In this document: piece after piece, positions 11,960 to 21,556 of the stretch
Layout of the letters: each line of letters begins with the position of its first letter
How positions within the stretch are numbered: the stretch's first letter is position 1
From: Moricandia arvensis
Taxonomy: Eukaryota; Streptophyta; Magnoliopsida; Brassicales; Brassicaceae
DNA: 64,000 bases
Assembly (NCBI GenBank): GCA_905132765.1
Contig: CAJHQP010000841.1
Coordinates: forward strand, 1-64,000
Direction of reading: 5' to 3'
Translations under genes and position numbers: made by a program
The notes under the pieces: generated by a model
The model's input: the letters and a program-made list of their open reading frames with translations, nothing else
Told to the model about the DNA's origin: nothing
Database searches by the model: none

Positions 11960-12687
11960 AGAACCTAAATCTAACAAGGAAGCTATGTAGAGCAAGGAAA
12001 GGAAATTCTGGAAGAATGCAGCTATTGAGAAAATGGTTACATTGGAGAAGAATGATACATGGGTCGTAGTTGAAAGACCTAAGAATCAGAAGCTAGTTGG
12101 CTGTAAATGGATCATCAAACTAAATCTAGGAATACCAGATGTTGAGGATAGAAGGTTTAAAGGCTGGTTGGTAGCTAAGGGGTTCTCACAAAAAGAAGGT
12201 ATTGATTACAGTGAGATTTTCTCTTCAGTGGTAAAACATGTCTCAATTCGCATCATGTTATCATTGGTGGTTAACCTGGACTATGAACTCGAATAAATGG
12301 ATATAAAGACAACTTTTCCTCATGGAGAGTTAGAAGAAAGAATCCTAATGGAACAGCCAGAGGGGTTCATCAAAAAGGGAGATGAAAACAAAGTCTGTCT
12401 GTTGAAAAAAATCATTGTATGGTTTAAAGCAGTCTCCAAAGCAGTGGAATTTGAAGTTTGATAGGTTTATGAAGGAACTAGAGTTTACAAGAAGCAAGTT
12501 TGATTCTTGTGTTTACATGAAAGATGTTAACAGAGAGAAAGCCATTTATTTGCTACTTTATGTAGACGACATGCTTATAGCTTCTGGAAAGAAGCGAGTA
12601 ATAAAGACTCTAAAGGATAGTCTAATTGGGAAGTTTGAGATGAATGATCTGGGAAAGGCTTCATTGCTCATACAGCAAGGGTGTTGA
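11960..12687 (+). pseudogene. Copia 1 reverse transcriptase, truncated
   Basis: Matches the RVT_2 family. KNDTWVVVERPKNQKLVGCKWI and RRFKGWLVAKGFSQKEGIDY form the fingers; the palm keeps YVDDMLIAS, the intact catalytic YVDD box, at about 12.56 kb. MYGLKQSPKQWN precedes it. The frame is broken between 12.29 and 12.41 kb, and the domain ends soon after FEMNDLGKA, losing the thumb, connection and RNase H. Confidence 0.85.
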
Positions 12688-12689
12688 CT

Positions 12690-12906
12690 GACATAAGCCA
12701 TATTGGCGATCGACAAGACCAAAATCTCAAATCCGACTTAACGTCTTGAACATGACTTCTCTCCAAGCTCCAAAGTGCTCCAAAATCTCCAATTTTGTCT
12801 AAAGTGTACCTAAACATGTAAAGACTCTAAAACGAGTCAAATATATATAATATACTCTAAGTTAGAACTTATATTATGGTCAAAACCCAGTAAAACCATG
12901 ATATAT
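12690..12906 (-). repeat. Athila 1 3' LTR, 5' fragment
   Basis: The segment follows the polypurine tract on the minus strand. It resembles the first 200 bases of the complete Athila LTR at 45321-46756 in layout (atcatgg, tattatatat, cgttttagagt, tttggagcacttt), but is diverged. It is cut off where copia 1 ends. Confidence 0.65.
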
Positions 12907-12922
12907 AACTCTCCCAAACTTA
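12907..12922 (-). other. Athila 1 polypurine tract
   Basis: On the minus strand the sequence AAGTTTGGGAGAG abuts the LTR start. It corresponds to AAGTTTGGGGGAGC at 46757-46770. This is the plus-strand priming site of the retroelement. Confidence 0.7.
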
Positions 12923-14417
12923 TTATTTGCTTGCCCTCAACCAAAATAGAGATCAAAAGTGTGGAAGAGGTTTGAAAAAGCAGGAACTCACATGTCCTTT
13001 CTAACTATCACTTTCTACATGTTGCAAGCCAAACCAAATAGTACTGACCTTAGAAGGCACTTTCATGTACTCGACCTCAGCTTATCAACCTAGTCATTTC
13101 CAGCCCACAACTTATAAGAGATGTCCAAACTCACAACCACTAATCTCATTTAAGAGCTTAAGGTGCAGTCTCATTCAGAGAGTATCGATCAAAGGACACA
13201 CATAATCAAACTCATTAAGGTTTTTGATCACACAAACAGTCTTGTTTGGTTCATTTCCTCGCTCTTTTCTCGCTTCACTCAGTCGATTTCTCTCTACTTT
13301 ACAAGGTATCATTTTTTTTCTTGACAAACTTCCACGATGCAAGCACTAATAATAGTTGCCACTATGATTTACTTCTTTTTTGAGCTTTATATTTTTTTCT
13401 GTTCGTTCTGTTTTATTTAGAGGAAAGAGAGAGGGCAATCATACTCACACAAATTTGTCTTTTCAGATCGGAACAAGGAATCCAATCTAGTGTATACCAA
13501 GCCCCTTGATAAAAGACTGAAGTTGATAAATGCTAGAGACTAGTTTTTGATCACTTCATTCTCACAAGCTTGCATGATATTGGCAGATCAATCCACTTTG
13601 GTTTTTTCCTTGTCATACAATCTACAATCAACAGCTGAAAATAATGGTTCTAGGCAAAAAAATTAGATGATTAGTTCCAAAAAAACTTATAATTCACAAC
13701 TGACTCAGTTTTGACTCAAAAAATGACATAACTGACACTCAAAATAGAGCACAATGTCAGTAACTACCTCTCCTAGACTTAAACAGTACTGCCCCCTAGT
13801 GATATAGGGTCTGAAGTTGGTGAAAGAAATAAATAAAACTCATAAATGCAAGAAAAATAAGAAATCATACATGTGGGTGGGTCGGGTGTCCATTGACACC
13901 AACATGGTGTCTACCGACTCACGACTCAGACTTTTTTTTTTAGTGGTTTCTTCCTACCAAGCGCTTGTTTTAAGTCATTAGCTCAACTTTGGAGGCATTT
14001 TCAGGCTGGATGAGAATGCGAGCTTCCTCCTAAACAAGCTCCAGTGTCCAATATCTTCAGTTTCAACACACAGCCCATGAGTCCTTTCACAGTTTTATGT
14101 CTTTCATCTTTCCGCTTAGAACTAAAAACTGCTCAAACCTTAGCAAATGGTTGTGTTATACCTCAGCTTTGCACTTTGTACTCAATGACACCATCAGAAC
14201 AGCTTTGAGGAACTAGTATTAAGTGAAGATCACCCTTGATCCTTTTGCTCTTCATTTTTGTATTCTTGCCCTTTTTATCATACTTATGTGATTGTATTCC
14301 AATGTATCCATTCAAGACTTATTTGACATTGTATTTATCACTTCAGCCTACCTAGAGACAACTACAAGCAAAGGATCATCAAATATCTTAACATAAGTAT
14401 CTAGATGAATACCTTTG

Positions 14418-15093
14418 TGTGGTACCAAAGGTTTTCTCTCGGAGAAATCGTAAAAAAACGTTTAAGTCGAAAACATCCCGAAAAGGTCTAAAAGGCGGCT
14501 AAAACCCACATATGATTTAGATAGGATTAAGCCAAAGGATATTATGAAGGTGTATTTATTGTTTGCAGGAGAATATAAATGTCAAGTCTGGAAGATAAAT
14601 GTTAAGTTTTAGGGGATAATCATGAAGATCAAAGAAAAATGGAATATTTTCCCAAAGCGATAAACACGACTCGGCGGTAGAAAATGAAAGAGAAAACCGC
14701 CTTAAAGATGAGTATATAAGGAACACCAAGGATAGAGACGAAGATACACAAAACACACAGCTAGAACACAACAAACTTAGCACTTTGGGCAATTTAGGCA
14801 ATTTTTCTATTCTCGAGCTGCGACTCAACTAGGTTAACCAGTCTTAGGTGGTTGAACTAGGGAATTCGCCGACAGCTCTTGTGGCCAGACTTTACCTGTT
14901 GTAACGCTCATTACGAATTCAGAATATGATCTTCTTTGCTCTCTTTTGTTTTTATCGATAAGTTACTTCGTTTGTTTTTATTGTCTGATTGTTTGGCGTT
15001 TGACTTAGCAGAAATCCGGGACCCCTGGGAAAGTTAGAGTTTCTTAACTTTCCTTATTTTACGGAAACCGACGGTGCGAATTTCGATTCCACA
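14418..15093 (+). mobile_element. Solo LTR of a Tat-lineage Ty3/gypsy element
   Basis: About 676 bp with no internal retroelement sequence beside it, opposite in orientation to the surrounding Athila. It ends GAATTTCGATTCCACA, matching the 3' end (GAATTTCGGTTCCCACA) of the Tat B LTR read on the minus strand at 59276-60326. Both also share 'tttgcagga..ataaatgt.aagt.t...gataaatgttaagt' and the tail 'cctt.ttttacg.aaa'. It probably arose by LTR-LTR recombination. No clear 5-bp target duplication was found, so the left edge is approximate. The 90-codon minus-strand frame inside it (14556-14828) is not a gene. Confidence 0.75.
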
Positions 15094-15099
15094 ATTCAC

Positions 15100-15545
15100 A
15101 TCAATGTTTGCAAATTAAACTCTGCTCTTTGGCATGTCACATACTGCACCCATTGTAGCTATAAAAGCTCTTCCAAAAAGAAGAGGCATAAAGTAATCTC
15201 CCATCTCCAACACATGAAAACATATAGGGACAATGCATATTTTCACTTCCAGATTATTGATAACACCAAGTGGAGATTTCTAGAGAGATATACAATAGGT
15301 TAGTTTAGCAATTCCCAGTTTCTCAGTGCTGTCTCTAGGCATAATACTAACTGCAGATCATGTATCGCAGAGAGCATCATGGAATTCAACTCTTAATATG
15401 GTACATGGAACCACAAACTTCCAAGAGTATGTTAGCTTTGTTAGTTTCTTGATCCCAATTGCTATTCTTCTAGCCTCATCATACAATGCATTGATCTCTT
15501 CCATGGTTTATCATGTGTTCTTGAAGAACTGATAGAAGTGTAATG
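15100..15545 (-). pseudogene. Athila 1 protease region, broken
   Basis: Minus-strand translation from about 15.39 kb gives AL.D.WSAVSIMPRDS, a decayed form of the Athila retropepsin site (LCDTGSAVSIMP in copies 2 and 3); the G of the active DTG has become W. Stops are frequent downstream. It lies just 5' of the solo LTR, and nothing of RT follows. Confidence 0.7.
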
Positions 15546-17545
15546 CATCAGTATCATCCTCAAAGGAGACACCTTCAGGAATCCTTTTCACACTCTTGCG
15601 GAAACCAGCTTTTTTTTTTTTGCACTGGTGAGCTATTTCAGATGATTGGGTATTGTAGGGAATGGTACCTTTGACGTGTAAACCTTCTCCTCAACTATCC
15701 TCGGCATGATCGTATAAACCAGAAATGAATCTATCCAGTCTCGACCGACACTCGATGAGTGTGGATCGACACCTTTCTCAGGTGTTGACACCTTTGTGTC
15801 GATCGTGGCTTGTTTCAGCTAATCTGGAAAACTCTCAGTGTCCTCTCCCGATGGGTGTCGACCGACACCAAATGAGTGTCGTGCGACGCTTTTCTTCAGT
15901 GTCGACTCTTTGGTGTTGACTTGGCGAATCAAGGTAGATTTGGTCCGTCAAAACTTGAAATTCCGCAGATTTGTGAGGGTTTCGAGCAACGCCAGTTGGG
16001 GGTGTTGAACGACACTAAACTCGTGAAAATAAAGAAACCTTCGTTCAGTTCATCCAGGTCTGCGATGTTCATTACCCTCTACCAAAATAGTATTGAAGAA
16101 ATGTCTGAGACTCGTTTAGTCTTTCCAGGAAACATCCTTTTGGTCTTTTCACAGCTTCAGCAGTTTGTGCAACCTTAATATCCAAATTTTGATATGAATG
16201 TGTAGAGCTTCAACTTTCTATTCAGGTTGGTGTACATGTCATCCATCTTCTTATTGAAATCTACATTCTATTCTGCTGAGCTTCCAAGATCTGTCCAGTA
16301 TACCTTCCATCCTATTGTCTTCAGTTACTATAAGAGAAGTCTGATAAGTTGAGGATCCATAGTTCCTGGTGAAGTTGTCGTTACCTTGGAAAGGTTTATG
16401 AGAGTAAAATCTCTGATTGTAACCCTGAAAACTAGTTCTGTTGACATAGTTCACATATTTTTCTTCAGTTGGTTCCGAAGTTTCAACCTCTACAGCAAAG
16501 TGAACATTTTTTGTTCACAAAGAGATTGTGAACTAAATCCAGCTTAGCTTTCACCTCAGAAATTTGACCTCCATCATTGTTTCCAGCTGATTTCATCTTG
16601 TCATGACCTTCATTCTTGGTGTTATTGCTCAATCAGCCTCTTAGCTTATTTTGGGCTTCTAGTGTTGAAGTTTCCTTCACTTGCAGAATCCAAAGCCTTA
16701 TGATACCCATACTCGATGTCCTTGAAGAAGATACCCAACAGCTAAACCTCATTAATAGGCTCGAAATCGAGCCCAAGAGTTCTTGAATGCCTCAGTAAGT
16801 CCCTGAGAAAACACGAAGATCTTGTTCTCCGTTCCTCAGGCCGCACACCTACAAAAAGTTGTTCAAAACGCATTATTAGTATCATTTCAGGAAGTAAGAG
16901 ATGATGGTTGCAGTTGCTTGAGCCAATAAGTTGTGTCCCTAGAAAGAGAGTATGGGAACAACTTGCAAAAAACTTAATCTTTAGAAACTCCATTCAGCTT
17001 GATCTTAGATTCCAAATCCTCGAACCTCTCATGATGGTCCATTGGATGCTCATGAGGAAGACCATGAAAAGGATGTTGACCTACAAGAGTGTAGTACACG
17101 GGTTTCATCTCAAAATCGTTGCTCTAGAATGGTGAAGGTCGAGTCGCAGACCTATTAGCATATAATTGATCAGACTAATGTAGTCTCAAGTGTTCTCTAA
17201 CGAACATCTCCAACATTCCTAGCATTCTCAGCCACAACTATCTCAGAAATCGCGTTTCTAGCAGCATCTATATTCTTCATAGTCTCATTACATGCATTAC
17301 CCTCTTGGTCTCGTAGAATTTCATGTTCATCAGCAATTAGCACAACCAGACTAACCATCTCTTCGTTTTCACGTAGAGTGTCAATTAACACTATAAAGGT
17401 GTCATGTCACACTAACTTTCGAGTGGTGTAGATCAATATTCTACTAGTGTCATTAGATACTGATGCCAACTTAGACATTTCCTGGTTAGAAAGATCGAAA
17501 AGCTTATTTTTCTTGATGCTTATGGTACTGCGGTGCGTGCACTTG
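15546..17545 (-). pseudogene. Athila 1 gag, broken
   Basis: Pieces recognisable on the minus strand include the N-terminal domain (17.39-17.1 kb), the retrotrans_gag-like stretch with LGLDFEPINEVW and a following GIFFKDIEYGYHKALDSASEGNF (16.79-16.67 kb), and a Tyr/Asn/Phe-rich C-terminal tail (NRTSFQGYNQRFY, 16.45-16.25 kb). The start aligns with the ATG of Athila 2 gag at 45202 but reads ACG here (about 17536). The coding sequence carries repeated cgatcgacac-type blocks at 15.74-16.0 kb. Confidence 0.75.
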
Positions 17546-17629
17546 AAACACACAGGAAAAACATAATAAGTAAACTACAAAGAAAAATCTAGTCTAAATT
17601 CTACATCAAGTCTAATGGCAAATCTAAAG

Positions 17630-17647
17630 TCCCCAACAATGAGACCA
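17630..17647 (-). other. Athila 1 primer-binding site, degenerate
   Basis: The minus strand reads TGGTCTCATTGTTGGGGA against TGGCGCCGTTGCCGGGGA expected for tRNA-Asp priming. Five of the six differences are C-to-T or G-to-A transitions, as expected from deamination of methylated cytosine. Confidence 0.7.
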
Positions 17648-17651
17648 AACT

Positions 17652-18040
17652 TGATACGCTCAAATTTATCCCTGAGCTACTCTGCAAATTGAGATGTATA
17701 GTGCAGTACTTAGGAGTCAAATGCCAAAGACTCTAAATCAGTCAGTAGACTTTGGTTTTCAAAGTAAGCTAGACAATAAAATAAAAGCAAGTAATAGCTG
17801 AAATTAAGTGGTTGTAAGTTTGATATGAAAGAGCGCTAGAGTTAGGGAAGTTCGCAGTTAAATTAAAATTGCAAATTAAGAAATTATTAAGGTTTTAATT
17901 TAGAAAAATTCTATAACTCAAATCACAATGCTCAGGTCAATCAATCTCTGTTGCATAAACTACCTATGTTTAATTTCTAGAATCTCAAATCTCTTTGCAG
18001 ATTCAATTATTTTCAGACAAGCATTAAAAATATATTTGAT
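17652..18040 (-). repeat. Athila 1 5' LTR, 3' fragment
   Basis: Starts TGATACGCTCAAAT on the plus strand directly beside the primer site, like TGATATCACTCAAAT at 45321. It follows the other LTR loosely for about 390 bp, then stops where TNP2-derived sequence begins; roughly 1 kb of LTR is missing. Confidence 0.65.
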
Positions 18041-18044
18041 AAGT

Positions 18045-18542
18045 TCACTAAATCTCTAAGCCAAATTCTTTTTGCAGATAAGTATTTAACTCATAAATTT
18101 TGTCCAATTTGAGTGAAAATGATTGGGATATAAACATAATAAGTTGCCATTTCACTTCCATCATCATGGCGAGCAGATTTCCAATATTTTGTCTCAACTT
18201 CAAAAGAAAAGTAATATTCAACAAAGTGTGAAGTTTTTCATTTAAGCTCTGTCCAACTATAGATCCTTCCACCTTAATTAAAATATTGACATTATTCTCC
18301 AGATGAAACATATACTGCTTGAATGATATATTCATATATACTGCACATGACCACAAAATGTCACTTCTCTCAAGAGATAATATGAAGATGTTCCATAACA
18401 TCAAAAAATATTGAGGGAATATCTTCTCTAGTTTGCAAAAGAACATATGTATGCTATCCTCGAATTGTGGATACCATATACTCAAAGAGATCTCATGCTT
18501 AAACACAGAGAAATCATTTATCCTCTATAAGACAAACAAATT

Positions 18543-18602
<60 letters not shown>

Positions 18603-20735
18603 GATTGTGTGTGTGTGAATCATAATCAATTTAAAATGAAAATTAAATGATTATTAATGTAAAATATACATATAATTTCTTCATGAACATTTTATAGCTA
18701 TAGCCAAGAAAAGGCAAACAGAAGGAGGTGATGCATCATAACACGACAATTGTGGCTCTTCATACCAGTAACTTTCATTCTCTTTTCTCGTCATAGTTAC
18801 TCAATTTATATGCATACCTGCCCGTATGAAAAAGTTTAAAGTTATGTATAATCCATTCAAATAACTCACCCTTTGAGGATGCATCCAATTGGTATATGTG
18901 AACCAGATCTTTGCCATGTGCATTAACATGAAGTTTGGGGTCAAAATAAATATTTATCAAATCTAGTCTAGACTTCATATTATATTTTGTTTTCCCTTGG
19001 ACATTTGGAACATTGTTCATTACATTGTCAAAAAAAATATTTTCAACATGCATGACATTTTGTTATGTTGAATCAAAAGATCCTTTCAATATGGAAAATT
19101 CAAGAAAATACTCTTTTACGCCAATTGTGTTATTCTCCAACACCGTATACTAGATAATGTACGTTTTCACCAATGTCTATCGTCCTCTCAACACTAAAAT
19201 CTCTTAACGTCTCTAACAAATCACTCTCACTTATTTCAGGAGGTGGACTTTCGAACACCCTCTTATTATTCCTAAACAGTGTCGTATTCCTACAATATGG
19301 ATGATCGTGTGGCATGAGTCTCACGCGATAGCCAAACAAGCACGTTTATGTCTATGTTTTAGTTGGAAATATTATGTGATATCTTGGCAATAAGAAAACG
19401 ACAGCCTCCAATGTGTTTTTCATCTACACAACATATGATATGCTGGAAAATCACTTATTCTCCACATAAGTACTACCGACATTTGAAAAAAAAACATCGT
19501 ATGTAAGAATATTGTTCTTAAATAGTAGTTCTAACTCACATATCAGTGGTTAAAGAAACACATCAGGTGATATCTTAGGATGCTCTGGTCCGGGCACAAG
19601 AATGGAGAGGAACAGAAAATCTCGTCGCATGTACAAATTTGGCAGTAAGTTGTTAGGTGTAAGAATTAGTGGGCACAATGAATATTATCTTCCATGCTTT
19701 TAGAATGGGTTGAAAGCATTAATACATATTTTAAAGTAGTCATTTCTATCTCATACGCAAATTTAGGATGTTTTGATTGGAAATGCTTACTCGCTTCTGC
19801 ATCTAAAGATGTGTAATCTCACCATCTATTAAGTGTTTTGCATGCCGTAATCGATTATGTTGTGTATTATGGCTGATATAGCCTCTTCAACCTTTTTGTC
19901 AACAATAAATACCACATTTGTTTTATATGTAATTGAAACTCTTTTGCTTGTCTCATGATAGAGAGGTTTTCAAAACAAAAAAAAATTGGCATCTCTTTTG
20001 GTTTTCATTCTCTCTTTAGTAAGTTGTGCGAATATCGATGCATACATTGATCACATAATACGGTAAACGAAGACCAGCTACTAGTTTCTGAACCTCATAG
20101 TATGAATCATGTGTAAGGTTATCCTTAGGTAGAATACCTCACAAAATCATCATTCGGCGTTTATAAATTCTTCAGGCAAATTATAATTCGTCTTTAAGGC
20201 CATCAATATACATGCATAAGATAAAAATGAATGACCATCTCTACATCCTTTGTACAATGTCTAGTTAGATTCATCTAACATATCAAAAGTCTCTTTTCTT
20301 AAAATTGGGTCTTCTTGTCTATCTCATTCCTTAACCATCGAAAGTAATTTTTCTCTATATGCATTATTTACCATTTGGACATTTCTTACATCATAATCTA
20401 ATTTGTGCTAAGTTCATCTAACCTATCCAAAGTATGCGGTTCACTAATACTACCATAATCCGATTATTCTCCCATAAAGATACCAAATCTTGTAACATTG
20501 CATAAACCCATTCATATATAAATGCTTCCAAAACTTATGCACGCTTAAATATTCCTATCATTCTGACAATCAGATCATGGACATTTCAACTTGAAAATAT
20601 TTATAGCATCTGGTTATCCCTAAGCTAGCACCATGAATTCAGTAATACTTTGTGCATATTCATTTGTAAGTAAATTTTTCTATGGATCCATACGAAGCTT
20701 CCTTCCACACAAAATAATAAGAGAAGGCATGATTT
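18045..20735 (-). pseudogene. CACTA copy 1 TNP2 transposase, multiply broken
   Basis: Minus-strand pieces occur in TNP2 order. The N-terminal transposase-associated domain begins near 20735 (MPSLII...RMDP). Central motifs follow near 20.3-20.1 kb (LLSMVKE, LNE-like, LPEEF, LTHDSYYEVQKLVAGLRLPY). At 19.34-19.13 kb is DHPYCRNTTLF...ESPPPEIS. At 19.05-18.78 kb is MHVENIFFDNVMNNVPNVQG, matching the 'gmHv.kNvfdni.ntl.n..gKtKD' block. At 18.51-18.2 kb is a DUF4218-like stretch (CKLEKIFPQYF...EGSIVGQSLNE). The C-terminal DUF4216 region is missing. TNP2 cuts CACTA ends; this copy has many stops and cannot. Confidence 0.85.
18543..18599. repeat. (AC)n(AT)n compound microsatellite
   Basis: About 18 bp of (ac)n run straight into about 38 bp of (at)n, followed after 8 bp by gtgtgtgtgtg, which is complementary to the AC run. 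It lies within the decayed TNP2. The AC/GT arms around the AT core could form a hairpin or cruciform. Confidence 0.95.
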
Positions 20736-20759
20736 TGTGATTTTTTGTTAAAGAAAAGA

Positions 20760-21057
20760 TGTAGTTTTTATGAATGAATTTGAACAAATTTCTAACGATT
20801 TCCGGACGGATATTTTTATCCTTCAAAAATTCTTTGGTAATTGTGAATTTTTCAAACGGTTAGAAAACTGTTGGAAACTGAGTGTTGTCAGAATCCATCT
20901 GGATTAACAATGGCTAGTTAAGCTATATATGTTTTCTTATAGCATAGGTATGTTCTTAACAGTTTATTTTCGACGAAATTTTATCGAAAATTCCTTAGAA
21001 CGATATTTTCTCGAATTCCATCTAGAATTTTGTCGGAAATTGCTTTGTTTTTTTAGT
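20760..21057. repeat. CACTA subterminal repeats, right side of copy 1
   Basis: Contains tttccggacgg, ctttggtaattgtg, cgacgaaattttatcg, gaacgatattttctcg and gtcggaaatt in both orientations, the same vocabulary as 7.6-8.04 kb. The outermost bases, tttttttagta, look like a decayed ...TTGTAGTG terminus. The host gene's TATA-like box lies only about 310 bp further on. Confidence 0.6.
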
Positions 21058-21368
21058 AATCTTAGTAAAAGTCCTAATAATATGGAAAAAGGAAAAGGAC
21101 AAATAGAACAGTAGCTAACGCCACTACTACATTGCTAACGCTAATTAATGATACGATTCTATCAAATCAAGAATCATATATGTTTGTTGTTGATGTCACC
21201 TACTCCAATAAAAAATGAACTAATTTGTGTCTTCTATGACGAGAGCATATTGGCACTACACCAATATCTAAATCTGGATCTGTGTCGACGTTTTTGTATG
21301 GTTGGAGGCAAACTATTATGTGCTTCGTGAATTAATATTAAATAAAGTTGGTAAAAGTTAACAAACTC

Positions 21369-21376
21369 TATATAAA
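21369..21376 (+). promoter_or_regulatory. TATA-like box of the C2H2 gene
   Basis: TATATAAA, about 188 bp upstream of the chosen ATG. It would place transcription start near 21400, giving a 5' UTR of roughly 155 bases without an upstream ATG. This is the only TATA-like match in a sensible position. Confidence 0.5.
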
Positions 21377-21556
21377 TGTATGAATGAGTTATATAAAACA
21401 GTTTGTTCCCACTGAACCACTTTGTTTTCTCGAATCCCTTCCCACCAAAAACACAAGCAAAACAACAAATATATCTCTCTTCATTATCGTATATTCTATA
21501 CATATTATTATAAACAGTGTAATCTATTTTCACTGTCTTGGATATTTCTCTCTTTC

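Larger units (their letters stand above)
8820..12680 (+). mobile_element. Ty1/copia retrotransposon 1, 3'-truncated
   Basis: The order is LTR, primer-binding site, gag, protease, integrase, reverse transcriptase, the copia order (integrase before RT). The sequence stops abruptly inside the RT thumb, just after 'KFEMNDLGKAS', where Athila LTR sequence takes over near 12.67-12.69 kb. The RNase H domain and 3' LTR are missing. Numerous stops and frameshifts break the polyprotein. The left LTR boundary is approximate. Confidence 0.8.
12690..18040 (-). mobile_element. Athila-type Ty3/gypsy element 1, lacking pol
   Basis: Minus-strand order: partial 5' LTR (18040-17652), degenerate tRNA-Asp primer site (17647-17630), gag and protease (17.55-15.1 kb), 3' non-coding region (14.4-12.9 kb), polypurine tract and partial 3' LTR (12.91-12.69 kb). 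RT, RNase H and integrase are absent; a solo Tat LTR sits where they would be expected. Sequence from 13.3 to 14.1 kb aligns with the 3' regions of Athila 2 and 3 (purine-rich run, then aaatttgtc/ttgcaggac..caat). Both LTRs are incomplete. Confidence 0.8.
7600..21057 (-). mobile_element. Large decayed CACTA element (copy 1), interrupted by nested retrotransposons
   Basis: I infer one minus-strand CACTA element from four pieces in the right order and orientation: subterminal repeats at 20.76-21.06 kb, TNP2 transposase remnants at 20.7-18.05 kb, a Ptta/En/Spm (TnpA-like) C-terminal piece at 8.8-8.2 kb, and matching subterminal repeats at 8.04-7.6 kb. The right terminus reads, on the minus strand, TACTAAAAAAACAAAGC, which looks like a mutated CACTA end. 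No clean target duplication was found and the left end is only approximate. The roughly 9-kb middle is occupied by copia and Athila sequence. Confidence 0.6.

Noticed and set aside
14556..14828. 90-codon minus-strand open frame
   Set aside because: Lies wholly inside the solo Tat LTR and resembles no protein.
21422..21556. Upstream extension of the C2H2 reading frame
   Set aside because: It begins at a TTG, not ATG; the first in-frame ATG is at 21557 and the residues before it look like 5' UTR.
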